64,000 nt of DNA from the NCBI GenBank assembly GCA_965206655.1, contig CBDBKC010000036.1, positions 186,001-250,000 of the forward strand, read 5' to 3'. The DNA comes from JAPPLB01 sp965206655. Lineage in GTDB: Bacteria > Acidobacteriota > Terriglobia > Bryobacterales > UBA6623. Shown here in pieces: positions 53,652 to 61,982 of this stretch (position 1 is its first letter; each line of letters starts with the position of its first letter). The notes below the pieces were generated by a model, which worked only from the letters and a program-made list of their open reading frames with translations, searched no databases and had not been told where the DNA came from. The translations under genes and the position numbers were made by a program.

Positions 53652-54335
53652 TCAGGCGGTGGATTCGTCGGAGGGCTGGACGCCGGGTGGATCGGAAGTT
53701 GTTGATCTGTTGGATCTTATGCCGTGCCGGCTTTGTTCCGTAATTTCGTCTTCCCGCCATGGAGGCCGGCTTGCGGGTTGCGATGTGGGGTAGCGGTCGT
53801 CCTGGTTGACGGCTTCTACGGCTTCTCGATTGCGGCGGCGGTCGCGGTTGTCGAGTTCACGCGCCTCGATCAGTTGCCGGAAAGCGCTCTTGTAGCGTTG
53901 GCTGTGCTCGGTGTGATAGCGCGCGAAGCGGGTCAGGTCGGCGGTGCGGCTTTGCATGATCTTGCCGAGCAGTTTGGTCTCGTCGGGCGCGGGCTCGTTG
54001 GGATGGTAGTCCTTGAAGTGCTCCCGCTCGAAGTCGACGGCGTAGGCGAAGAAAGCCGCTTCGAGATGATTGATGCGCAGAAGGCGCCAGTCGGCGTCGG
54101 CCATTTGTCGGACGAGGCCGGCCTCGTAGGCGTTCGACGGGTTGAAGGTTTCTTGGAAGCGGGTGAGGTGCGCGTCGAATTCGGCGGGATCTTCCCCCGG
54201 GATGACGGTTCGTCTGGCTAGGAGTCCGTGCTTGAGCGCGTTTTGGGAGGAACGTTGTTTGCCTTCGTCGGTGCGCGGACCGGTGGATTTCTGTGCGTTT
54301 TGTTGATTGGCTTGTTTTTGTTTATCGGTCGTCAT
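53652..54335 (-). CDS. KHGL-family conserved hypothetical protein (copy B)
   Basis: A 227-residue paralogue of the protein at 2807-3499. It has the same N-terminal signature (NQQNAQKSTGPRTDEGKQRS, then QNALKHGLLARR), the same helical core (QMADADWRLLRINHLEAAFF) and the same disordered Arg/Ser-rich tail (GVQPSDESTA end). The middle (YAVDFEREHFKDYHPNEPAP) diverges most. The start follows a Shine-Dalgarno-like aaaggaaaa on the minus strand. Codon usage looks normal for the window. Function unknown. Confidence 0.75.
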   Translation of the reverse strand: MTTDKQKQANQQNAQKSTGPRTDEGKQRSSQNALKHGLLARRTVIPGEDPAEFDAHLTRFQETFNPSNAYEAGLVRQMADADWRLLRINHLEAAFFAYAVDFEREHFKDYHPNEPAPDETKLLGKIMQSRTADLTRFARYHTEHSQRYKSAFRQLIEARELDNRDRRRNREAVEAVNQDDRYPTSQPASRPPWREDEITEQSRHGIRSNRSTTSDPPGVQPSDESTA

Positions 54336-54411
54336 TTTTGATTTTCCTTTCTGGTTTTGTAGTGACGGGCTTTGGGGGCCCGGTGGTTCGGTGGTTCTAC
54401 GGCGAAAAAAA

Positions 54412-54487
54412 GGGGACAGTCCGCGGCGCGCCGCTTGAGAAGGCAGCGAGCTATGAAGTCTCTCGGGCGGCGCTTGGTACAGTCCCC
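54412..54487. repeat. GGGGAC...GTCCCC hairpin repeat, copy B
   Basis: ggggacagtccgcggcgcgc on the left and ggcggcgcttggtacagtcccc on the right, between an A-run and a T-run. It is the counterpart of copy A upstream of the paralogous gene. Confidence 0.7.
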
Positions 54488-54524
54488 CTTTTTTTCTCGG
54501 TGCAGCGGTGACGGTGAGACGGTG

Positions 54525-54591
54525 AAAGCCGCGGACCTCAGAAGCGAGGTCCACGCTACGGGTCTTGTGGGCGGCGCTTGGTACAGTCCCC
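54525..54591. repeat. GGGGAC-type hairpin repeat, half copy C
   Basis: Only the right arm (ggcggcgcttggtacagtcccc plus T-run) is present. The left part holds the ggacctc...gaggtcc stem-loop that the group II intron uses as target elsewhere. Confidence 0.6.
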
Positions 54592-54879
54592 CTTTTTTTT
54601 CTGGGTGCAGCGGTGTATCGGCGACAGACCGCTCCCTCACGGTCGCGGCACGGATTGGAGCGCGCGGCCGATGTGGGGGCTGGTCTTGTCGGGATGCTTG
54701 GCGCGTGTTACGGCGCGTTGCGCCTTTAGGATACAGGCGGTGTCAAGGGTTTGGTGGGGTTGGTCATCGCATGCTCACGCTTGCGGCTCTGAGTTTGGGT
54801 TGTGGTTGTGATGGCTCTTGGGATAGTGTTTTCGTGGGGTGGGAGTGCGCACCGCTTCCTTTGGGGCTGTGAAAAAACT

Positions 54880-54983
54880 GGGGACAGTCCACGGCGCGCC
54901 GCTTGCCAAGGCAGTAAAAGCTGCGGACCTCAGAAGCGAGGTCCTCGCTACGGGTCTTGTGGGCGGCGCTTGGTACAGTCCCC
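54880..54983. repeat. GGGGAC...GTCCCC hairpin repeat, full copy D
   Basis: Both arms are present (ggggacagtccacggcgcgc; ggcggcgcttggtacagtcccc) with the ggacctc...gaggtcc stem-loop nested inside. A-run and T-run flanks make it a candidate bidirectional terminator; it lies 67 bases after the stop of the gene at 55050-55559. Confidence 0.7.
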
Positions 54984-55049
54984 GTTTTTTTAAAGCCCCT
55001 TTGGGCGGGGCGTCCGAAGTGAAGAGTATCGGCGTCGGCCGGCCGGTCT

Positions 55050-55559
55050 TTATTGGCTCTTCGCGCGGGTTGGTTGCGACTCGACACTGAACGTCGAGAC
55101 GCTGCCGTCGATGTCGGCGATGCGCAGTGTGATCTGTTGGCGTAGATCCAATTCGTGTTTTGGGATCTCGAATCGCGCGGCGATGACGCCGCCTACGAAT
55201 TTACCGACGGGAATCCGAACGCGTTTGATGAGCGGTGCGTTCTTCATCTCCCCGAGGGCAGGAAAGTATTTGAAAAGTTGCTTGATGTCGAAGGAGCCGA
55301 GGGTCCTGCCTTCATAAGGAATGCCCTGCTGATTCTCGATACCGAGGGTGCGGTCGCCGATCATCATCTCGACGCTCGATGGGTTTGACGCTTCGAAATC
55401 TACGATCGCGACTGAGCTTCGCTCGTCCATCGCGAGCGTTCGCACTTGGGTGATCTTGCCATCGAGCTGGGCGGTGCGCCAATCGCTGATTTCGAGTGCG
55501 AACCACAGCAAGGCGCCGGCTCCCAGAAGGCCGGCCAATACGGATTGATAGAGTTTCAT
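55050..55559 (-). CDS. hypothetical membrane-anchored protein
   Basis: A 169-residue protein with one N-terminal transmembrane segment (YQSVLAGLLGAGALLWFALE) and a periplasmic beta-rich domain (VAIVDFEASNPSSVEMMIGD and GVIAARFEIPKHELDLRQQI). The pattern of a short anchored beta-sandwich is reminiscent of LEA14/WHy-like folds, which is only a guess. It is followed by hairpin copy D. The gene starts 248 bases from the IS481-type element, so its upstream region may have been altered by insertion. Confidence 0.6.
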   Translation of the reverse strand: MKLYQSVLAGLLGAGALLWFALEISDWRTAQLDGKITQVRTLAMDERSSVAIVDFEASNPSSVEMMIGDRTLGIENQQGIPYEGRTLGSFDIKQLFKYFPALGEMKNAPLIKRVRIPVGKFVGGVIAARFEIPKHELDLRQQITLRIADIDGSVSTFSVESQPTRAKSQ

Positions 55560-55806
55560 CTCAGCTAAGAAGACGTATGGGATCGCGTTGGGGTGTCAGA
55601 AGTTTAGCTCCAAGCGGCGTCGGCGGGCCGTCGTTCTTCGACCCTACAGCTTCCGACGCCGAGTTGTAAAGCAGGCTCCAGATCCGTACGTAAGATGGAA
55701 CCTTCTGAGGAAATGTGGTTGCGTAGGGCGCAGACCGGCTGTTGGAATCTCGGTTGCGGGCGAAGGTGCTCTCACCCAGTGGGTATTGAGGGGTGAACGT
55801 CCGGTT

Positions 55807-57201
55807 ACATGGGTGACACTTTGACCCGAGCACATGGGTAACACTTTCTACCGTTTCCCCAGGGAAGGCTCGCAGTCGGGAGCCTCCTCGGTCGCGGTGT
55901 TTGGGGCGCGGCGGAGCGAGTCCGGAGGGCGAGCGCAGACGCGCTCCAAACACCGCGACGGCACGCGTGGAGGATGCCCCGGCAGAGGGTGGAGCAAGTG
56001 TTTGCGGTCCAGACGGGCCAGCTCAATCGGGCCAAACCAGATCCGCCAGCCGTGCTCGTTCTCTTGCAAGCCCACCAACTCCCCCGTCAGGGCTTCACTG
56101 AGATAAAAGCGCCGGCCGGCAAGGCATACATCCCCGTGCTCCTTCACTCTGCGCACCTCAAACCCGTCCGGATACTCGATCTCGGGCAACCGCGCTGGAT
56201 ACCGCCGCGGCGAGGGAACATACACGCTCGCCGGCGTCTCCATCTCGAGCGCCTCATGCGGCCGCTCTTCGTTGTAGATCCGCCGGAAGCTGTGGAACGC
56301 CCGTTGCTGTGCGCGCAGCGTTGCCTTCGGTGGCTGGGCCGTGTCCTGTTTCAAGGTGCGATGCATGCGCTCATGCCGTCCGTTCTGCTCGGGATGGCCC
56401 GGCTTGATGCGCTCGGGCATCACGCCCAGACGTATGCACAACACACTCAACCGGCTCAACCCACCCAATCCGACCGACGCAAACGGCGGCCCGTTGTCGG
56501 ACCGCAGCGCCAGCGGCAGGCCATACTCGCGAAAGGTCGCTTCGAGCAGCGGCCGCACGTGCGCATAGTCAGGCCGATCGACCGCCTGGCAGCGCAGCAG
56601 ATAGCGGCTGGCGGTATCGGAAATCGTCAGCGGGTCACAGCGCTCGCCGTCGCCGGTACGGAAATATCCCTTGAAGTCGATGGCCCAGACGATATTTGGC
56701 GCCGTCGCGCTGCTGAGCGTCGAACTCGGCGTGGCCCGGCGGCGTCGGCGGTGCGCGTGTGTGAGACCGTGGCGTTTGAGGATGTCGCCGATGGCGGACG
56801 CCGAGGGCCAAGCCTGTTCGGGCCAATTCACGTTCAGGTACTTACGTAATTTGCGCTCGCCCCAGTTGGAGTGTTGCGACCGCAGTTTGAGGATGGCCTC
56901 CTCGTCGGCCGCGCTGACGGCGTTGGGATGGCTGTGCGGCGCGCGCGAGCGATCGGCCAGTCCGGCCACGCCCTCGGCTTGATGGCGTTCGAGCCACTTA
57001 TAGCCGGTCTTGCGGCTGACCCCGTACGCCCGGCAGATCTCAGCCATCGATTCCTCCTCGGCTTCGATCTCCATTACGAATTTCATTCTTTCGTCCTGCA
57101 CACGAGTCTCCTTCCATCCCAAAACAGACCTCCTTGTGTTGTCTGTTTCAGATTCTCGGAAATCTGTTACCCATGTGCTCGGGTCAAAGTGTTACCTATG
57201 T
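55807..57201 (-). mobile_element. IS481-type insertion sequence
   Basis: 36-bp terminal inverted repeats (55807-55842 and 57166-57201) match at 34 positions: outer acat-ggt-acac, inner ttgacccgagcacatgggtaac. Each end thus carries two copies of an acatgggtaacac-like motif. One intact transposase gene lies inside. No obvious target duplication is seen. Confidence 0.8.
55848..57122 (-). CDS. IS481-family transposase
   Basis: A 424-residue DDE transposase. An N-terminal helix-turn-helix (SMAEICRAYGVSRKTGYKWL) is followed by the rve core: first Asp in NIVWAIDFKGYFRTGDG, second Asp in LRSDNGPPF, and Glu of the DDE in PEQNGRHERMHRTLK. A C-terminal extension (LVGLQENEHGWRIWFGPIEL) suits the longer IS481 type. 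It appears intact. It lies within the 36-bp repeats at 55807-57201. Confidence 0.88.
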   Translation of the reverse strand: MGWKETRVQDERMKFVMEIEAEEESMAEICRAYGVSRKTGYKWLERHQAEGVAGLADRSRAPHSHPNAVSAADEEAILKLRSQHSNWGERKLRKYLNVNWPEQAWPSASAIGDILKRHGLTHAHRRRRRATPSSTLSSATAPNIVWAIDFKGYFRTGDGERCDPLTISDTASRYLLRCQAVDRPDYAHVRPLLEATFREYGLPLALRSDNGPPFASVGLGGLSRLSVLCIRLGVMPERIKPGHPEQNGRHERMHRTLKQDTAQPPKATLRAQQRAFHSFRRIYNEERPHEALEMETPASVYVPSPRRYPARLPEIEYPDGFEVRRVKEHGDVCLAGRRFYLSEALTGELVGLQENEHGWRIWFGPIELARLDRKHLLHPLPGHPPRVPSRCLERVCARPPDSLRRAPNTATEEAPDCEPSLGKR

Positions 57202-57265
57202 CCCTACGACGTACCGGGGTGGTACCCGCCCGTTCCAGGGCGGCGCGCGTATAGCTCAATGGAAA

Positions 57266-57285
57266 CCCACGTCTGAAGACGTGGG
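57266..57285. terminator. hairpin upstream of the second symporter
   Basis: CCCACGTC-TGAA-GACGTGGG is a perfect 8-bp stem followed by ctattttct. A second stem (GGCCCC-GCT-GGGGCC, 57297-57311) follows. The pair could act as a terminator or a repeat/leader structure; there is no recognised riboswitch. Confidence 0.45.
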
Positions 57286-57484
57286 CTATTTTCTACGGCC
57301 CCGCTGGGGCCGCGCAACATGCCGTGCCCCTGGATTCGTGCGTGTGTGTCAGGTTCGGGCAACCTCTCGGGGAAACCTGGGTTGTCGGGCGGACGTGCTT
57401 ATGGACGGATTACAGACGGGCTCGGCACCTCTTTGGATTCGCTACTATCTAAGCTCTTCGGATCATGCCGGAGGAAATCTGCTC

Positions 57485-59068
57485 GTGATTGACGCCACCA
57501 TCATTGTGCTTTACTTCGCCGCCGTCTTCGGAATCGGCTTCTACCACTCGCGCCACAAAAGGACGACGACGGAATACTTTCTGGCGGGCAAGCACGTGGG
57601 CTGGTTCGCGGTGGGCGCGACATTATTCGCGACGAACATCGGCAGCGAGCATTTCATTGGTCTGGCGGGGACGGGCGCGTCTTCCGGCCTCGCGGTGGGG
57701 TGCTACGAATGGTCGGCGAGCTTTTGTCTGATCGCGTTGGGCTGGCTGTTCATCCCGCAGTACTTGCGCAGCCGTGTGTTTACGATGCCTGAATTTCTGG
57801 AGCGCCGCTTCAGTCCCGGAGCACGCTGGTACCTGACGATTGTTTCTCTTGTCGCCTATATCTTCACGAAGATCTCGGTCGCGCTTTTTGCCGGCGGCAT
57901 CTTGATCCGCGAGATTTTCGGCTGGGACTACATGACGTCGGCAATCTTGCTGGTGATTGCGACGGGCATCTACACGGTGACGGGCGGACTTGCGGCGGTG
58001 ATCTACACCGATCTATTCCAGGCGTTCGTGCTGATCGGCGGGGCCGGCCTTCTCACGTATCTCGGGCTCGGCGAAGTCGGCGGCTTCGCGGCCCTGCGCG
58101 AGGCGCTTCCCGCTGACTTTTTCCACATGATCAAGCCGCTTGACCACCCGGACTTCCCGTGGCTGGGCACGACTTTGGGAACGCTCATTCTGGGCACCTG
58201 GTATTGGTGTACGGATCAGGTCATCGTCCAAAAAGCGCTGAGTGCGAAGAGCGTCCCTGACGCCCGCATGGGAACGATCTTCGCTGCGGCGCTGAAGATC
58301 CTGCCTGTCTTCATCCTTGTACTGCCCGGCCTGATCGCGAAAGCACTATGGGCGGACGACGTTACGGGGGACAACGCATACCCTCTGCTGGTGCAACGGC
58401 TGCTGCCGCCGGGACTGACCGGCCTGATGGTAGCCGCGCTGCTTGCCGCGCTGATGTCGTCGCTGAGTTCCGTGTTCAACTCCTGTTCCACGTTGATCAC
58501 GATGGACATTTACCGCAAGCTCCGCCCGGAAGCCGGCGAACACCGCCTCGTCTGGGTGGGACGTCTCAGCACCGTGGTCGTGGTGGTGCTCAGCATTGCC
58601 TGGATACCGTTCATCCGCTATCTCGACGACGAGATCTACCAATACCTACAGAGTGTGCAGGCATATGTCGGGGCTCCTATCACCGCGACGTTCCTGACGG
58701 GGATTCTTTGGCGGGGCGCCACGGCGAGGGCGGCCCTGGTGACGCTAATCTTCGGGGGCTTCGTGGGAGCAAGCCGCTTCATCCTCGATATCCTTCACAA
58801 GGCCATGGGCTACGACCTGGGTCCGCTCACGGCTGTCGTCAACTTCAGCTTTTTGAACTTTAGCGTGATTGTGTTCTTCCTGTGCGTGGGTTTAATGACC
58901 GCAGTCAGCCTTATGAGCGAGAAACCGCTGCGTTCGCGGATCGCGGGCCTTACCTTCGACTGGACACGGACCGGGGTCTCCGCCGACCCCCGCGCTGACA
59001 GGCGCATGACGATCGCGACAGGATTGGTCGCCTGCGCGGTTGTGCTGCTGTGGCACCACTTCCGCTAA
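57485..59068 (+). CDS. sodium:solute symporter (SSS family, SGLT-like)
   Basis: A 527-residue integral membrane protein with 13-14 helices. The GTG start at 57485 follows a good ggagg ribosome binding site and begins VIDATIIVLYFAAVFGIGFY. The SGLT-type motifs are EYFLAGKHVGWFAVGATLFA, TNIGSEHFIGLAGTGASSGL and MVAALLAALMSSLSSVFNSC (sodium-site region). The likely cargo is a sugar or inositol-like compound. It lies between the IS481 and the inverted 1,555-bp IS. The longer in-frame 5' extension back to 57134 includes IS end sequence and is not coding. Confidence 0.85.
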   Translation: MIDATIIVLYFAAVFGIGFYHSRHKRTTTEYFLAGKHVGWFAVGATLFATNIGSEHFIGLAGTGASSGLAVGCYEWSASFCLIALGWLFIPQYLRSRVFTMPEFLERRFSPGARWYLTIVSLVAYIFTKISVALFAGGILIREIFGWDYMTSAILLVIATGIYTVTGGLAAVIYTDLFQAFVLIGGAGLLTYLGLGEVGGFAALREALPADFFHMIKPLDHPDFPWLGTTLGTLILGTWYWCTDQVIVQKALSAKSVPDARMGTIFAAALKILPVFILVLPGLIAKALWADDVTGDNAYPLLVQRLLPPGLTGLMVAALLAALMSSLSSVFNSCSTLITMDIYRKLRPEAGEHRLVWVGRLSTVVVVVLSIAWIPFIRYLDDEIYQYLQSVQAYVGAPITATFLTGILWRGATARAALVTLIFGGFVGASRFILDILHKAMGYDLGPLTAVVNFSFLNFSVIVFFLCVGLMTAVSLMSEKPLRSRIAGLTFDWTRTGVSADPRADRRMTIATGLVACAVVLLWHHFR

Positions 59069-59093
59069 GTTACTACTATGTATAGGCGGTTGG

Positions 59094-60648
59094 AGCATTT
59101 TCTCATCGAAGGATGAGCCTGGAGAAGCAGGGGAGCACTGAGTCGCTGGGCTCCTTTCTGGGATTGGTTAAGAAGGGGAGAGAATCGTCGTCGGGGCTGT
59201 GGGAATGTGGGAATCGCGGAGCGATTTCCAAGGGCGTTGGGAAACGAGGGAAACCGGTTTTTGGTTTTCCTCGTTTCCCATCGCCCGTCATTTCCGCAGC
59301 CCTTCTCCCGTCGCGCGGCGCGGCAGGTTCGCGGATGCGAAACTCGCAAACAGCTTGCTCTTGGCTTGTTGCATCCGCCGCGCCGCCGCAGTGTCGCTTT
59401 CGGCCTGAGCAATACGGTCGAGGGCCTTGATCGCCTGCCCGGGCTTGAGATAGTCGGCGGCCCGCGGCAACTTCTGGAAGGTTTCCCAAGGGGTCTGATA
59501 GTGGCGATACACGCGCTTCTGCTTGCCTTTGGCGTCGGTCAGCAGTTCGGGTTGTCCGCAGGGCCGGTGGAAGTTCAAATAGGGATTGAAGTGCTGTTGA
59601 TAGAAGCGCTGGATGCGCGCCGCGTGCGGCGCCGCGATGTGCGTATGCCCCATGTGCTTGCGGATCACGGCGCCGTTTTTCGATTCCACCAAGCCGTTGT
59701 CGTTGGTGTGCCTCGGCCGCGACTTGGTCTGTTCGATCAGCAGCTTGTTCAGTAATTTTTCCACCGTGCCGTTGAGGAACTCGCTGCCGTTGTCGGAATG
59801 GAAGCCGCGCAGGCGAAAGGGGAACTGCTCCAGCATGGCCTTGAGCAACGGCTCCAGCCAGGCTTCGCTAATGGCCGCCGTGGCGCCGACCACTTGCCAC
59901 TGGGTCACTTCATCCACCGCGTTGATGTGATAGACGCCCTTCACGCCGTCGCGATCTCCTTGATGTACCGTATCCACTCGCAGGTAGCCGGGTTGGCCCC
60001 GCGGGTTGGGCCGCCGCCGCTCGCCGATCGACACCGCGCTGGGCCGAGTCTTGGTGAAATGCAGCCGCCGCTGGCGGTACACCCTGTGCCGCCGCAGTCG
60101 ATAGATGTGGGCCACCGAGATCTCCGCCAACCGCTCATATTCACTCTGCTGGTACTTGTGATATTCCCGCTGCAGGATCTTGCGCGTGGCCGGGCCGCTG
60201 AGGGTTTCGTGTGCTTCATCGACGGCCGCCAGCCGCTCGATATCGGCCGCCGTGTACTTGCCGGCAAAGCGATGCCGCCGATAGCGGGCAGGTACCAGCT
60301 CACCCCTCTGCCGATATTGGCGGATCAGTCGGGTGACCTGCGCCCGGCTCAGTCCCGTCATCTTGGCCAGATATTGCCGCAGCAGTCCTTTGGCGGCTCG
60401 GTCTTGCCCGCTGTAGCGCTGCCGGCACAGCGTTTGCGCCACCCAGGCGTAGATCTCGGCACGCCCTTTGCCCTTGAATCGTATTTCATCGCTGGCCTCC
60501 AGAAACTGCCGTATCTGCTCCAGGCTCAGCGTCTTGCCGTCTTGCATGTGGATGGTCAATCCCCAGCATGCTCACTCCCCCACCCTTCAGGCTCATCTTG
60601 TGTGAGAAACTAACTCCTCCTTCAGGCTCATCTTGCATGAGACAAGAC
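59094..60648 (-). mobile_element. 1,555-bp insertion sequence, copy 2 (inverted)
   Basis: Exact inverse of 15837-17391 apart from the single change I can find (59758 versus 16727). Its left end of the element (60648) directly abuts the inverted-repeat tip of the ISKra4-type element at 60649. Its other end lies 25 bases after the symporter stop. Confidence 0.88.
59288..60547 (-). CDS. DDE (rve-type) transposase of the 1,555-bp IS, copy 2
   Basis: Same protein as 15938-17197 with Lys instead of Gln in GTVEKLLNK (one residue before a Leu-Leu helix, not part of the DDE triad). Helix-turn-helix and catalytic Asp-Asp-Glu motifs are intact. ATG 60547 is used; an in-frame TTG lies at 60559. Intact copies in opposite orientation mean the transposase could act on either end. 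Confidence 0.85.
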   Translation of the reverse strand: MQDGKTLSLEQIRQFLEASDEIRFKGKGRAEIYAWVAQTLCRQRYSGQDRAAKGLLRQYLAKMTGLSRAQVTRLIRQYRQRGELVPARYRRHRFAGKYTAADIERLAAVDEAHETLSGPATRKILQREYHKYQQSEYERLAEISVAHIYRLRRHRVYRQRRLHFTKTRPSAVSIGERRRPNPRGQPGYLRVDTVHQGDRDGVKGVYHINAVDEVTQWQVVGATAAISEAWLEPLLKAMLEQFPFRLRGFHSDNGSEFLNGTVEKLLNKLLIEQTKSRPRHTNDNGLVESKNGAVIRKHMGHTHIAAPHAARIQRFYQQHFNPYLNFHRPCGQPELLTDAKGKQKRVYRHYQTPWETFQKLPRAADYLKPGQAIKALDRIAQAESDTAAARRMQQAKSKLFASFASANLPRRATGEGLRK

Positions 60649-60672
60649 GGGTGCGCGACAAATATGTGACGC

Positions 60673-61896
60673 TCAGGCGGCTTTGGCGCGATTCTCCCAG
60701 TAGTCGTCGAAGCGGTTGGAGAGCCGGGCGCAACGCAGGGCGGTGATGGCGTTGGCGCCGCGCACGCTCCAGAACATGCCCGAGCGTTTCAGTCTCGACG
60801 CGATTACGGTTCGGCAACCTGCCTCGATCACTCCCGAGCCGACAAACAATCCTTGGCGCCGAAACGCGCGGTAGCGCATCCGCTTGGCATTGCGCTCGAA
60901 GTATTCCGCCTCCAAAGCCAACTGATGCGTCAACTCCGCATCCTCGACCTCGATCCCGCGGAGTGCGGCGACCAGTTGCTCAATGCGCCCTGAGTCGAGC
61001 TTCTTGTTGAGCCGCCGCGCCCAACTGCGGCGACGCTTTTCGTCCTGCGGAAACAGCTTCGCCGCCAACTCCCACAGGTGTTCGCGGGCGTGATAGAGGT
61101 CGACGATCTCGATCGCGCCGGGGAAGTATTCGTGCGAGATATTCCAGATCCAGGGCGCGCCATCTGCGATGACGACCTTCTGGCGCGCCCGGCTCCAGCC
61201 CCGTCGGCAAGCCTCGCTGTAGATGCGCCGGCCGAAAGAGGCGGCGTCCTCGATTGCGCCGCTGTAGCTGGTCGAGTCTTCGTCGCGGACAGGGCGGCTT
61301 TGCTCGTCACAGCTGGTTTGCGTGAAGACACAGCCCAGCTTGACCTCGCGGGTACGCGCTTGCGGGCTCGTTTTCCCCCTGCGGCCCGCCGTGTCAGCGT
61401 CCGTGACCGGCACTCCCGTACCGTCCATCTCGATGTAGAGAAGCGGAGTTGCCGGCCCGCGGATCTCAGCTAGATCAAGCTGCACAGCACGTGCGATCTC
61501 GGCTTGCTCGCGGGTCGCGATGTCCGCGCCGATCGCTTCCGCTTCGCGCTCCACCGCCTTCGCGGTCAGCTGCACGCCGGCCAACTCTTCGAGCAACGCG
61601 CGGCCGCGATCGAACGAGGTCTCGGAGCCGACCAACGCGGTCATGCGGCGCACACCGGGCGAATACTGAGTCTCGTCAACGTCCAACTCTTGGTCGCGCG
61701 GCGCAAAGCCGACGCGGCAACGTTTGCAGTGATAGTACTCCCGCTCGACGACGACCGCGCCCAGCATCGTGACGAGTTTCTTCGAGCGCTTGCCGGCGGA
61801 GCGCGCCGCTTTGCCGCAAGCGCACAGCGGTTGCAATTCGCTCGCTCGCTCCTCGTTCAATAGCGTCTCGATCAGCCTCGCACCCGCTTGGTGCAA
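60673..61896 (-). CDS. ISKra4-family transposase (downstream ORF)
   Basis: A 407-residue product if started at TTG 61896. Zinc-finger-like Cys pairs are early (CACGKAARS, YYHCKRCRVGF). The DDE-type core includes PLLYIEMDGTGVPVTDAD, VKLGCVFTQTS, VVIADGAPWIWNI and IVDLYHAREHLWELA, matching ISKra4 transposases, with a C-terminal GLFVGSGVIEAGCRTVIASR. The frame stays open upstream to the A8 tract in the preceding ORF, so the real product is probably the fusion made by -1 frameshifting. No strong ribosome binding site precedes 61896, which supports that view. Confidence 0.85.
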   Translation of the reverse strand: MHQAGARLIETLLNEERASELQPLCACGKAARSAGKRSKKLVTMLGAVVVEREYYHCKRCRVGFAPRDQELDVDETQYSPGVRRMTALVGSETSFDRGRALLEELAGVQLTAKAVEREAEAIGADIATREQAEIARAVQLDLAEIRGPATPLLYIEMDGTGVPVTDADTAGRRGKTSPQARTREVKLGCVFTQTSCDEQSRPVRDEDSTSYSGAIEDAASFGRRIYSEACRRGWSRARQKVVIADGAPWIWNISHEYFPGAIEIVDLYHAREHLWELAAKLFPQDEKRRRSWARRLNKKLDSGRIEQLVAALRGIEVEDAELTHQLALEAEYFERNAKRMRYRAFRRQGLFVGSGVIEAGCRTVIASRLKRSGMFWSVRGANAITALRCARLSNRFDDYWENRAKAA

Positions 61897-61982
61897 CGCA
61901 TCGCGGGTCGCTTGTTCGACGGCTTCCAGATCGAGCTTGCCGCTCCTGCGCCGATCGGCGAAGACGACCTGCAGCAGTCGCC

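Larger units (their letters stand above)
53530..54765 (-). repeat. repeat unit B: KHGL-family gene with conserved flanks (inverted paralogue of unit A)
   Basis: The reverse strand matches 2490-3602 through the gene and both flanks. It differs by an additional half hairpin (54525-54591) inserted upstream of the gene. Its downstream end coincides with the 3' end of the group II intron at 53528. Ends are approximate. Confidence 0.6.

Noticed and set aside
15837..60648. composite transposon bounded by the two 1,555-bp IS copies
   Set aside because: The interior holds many essential housekeeping genes and there is no target duplication; inversion or independent insertion is more plausible.
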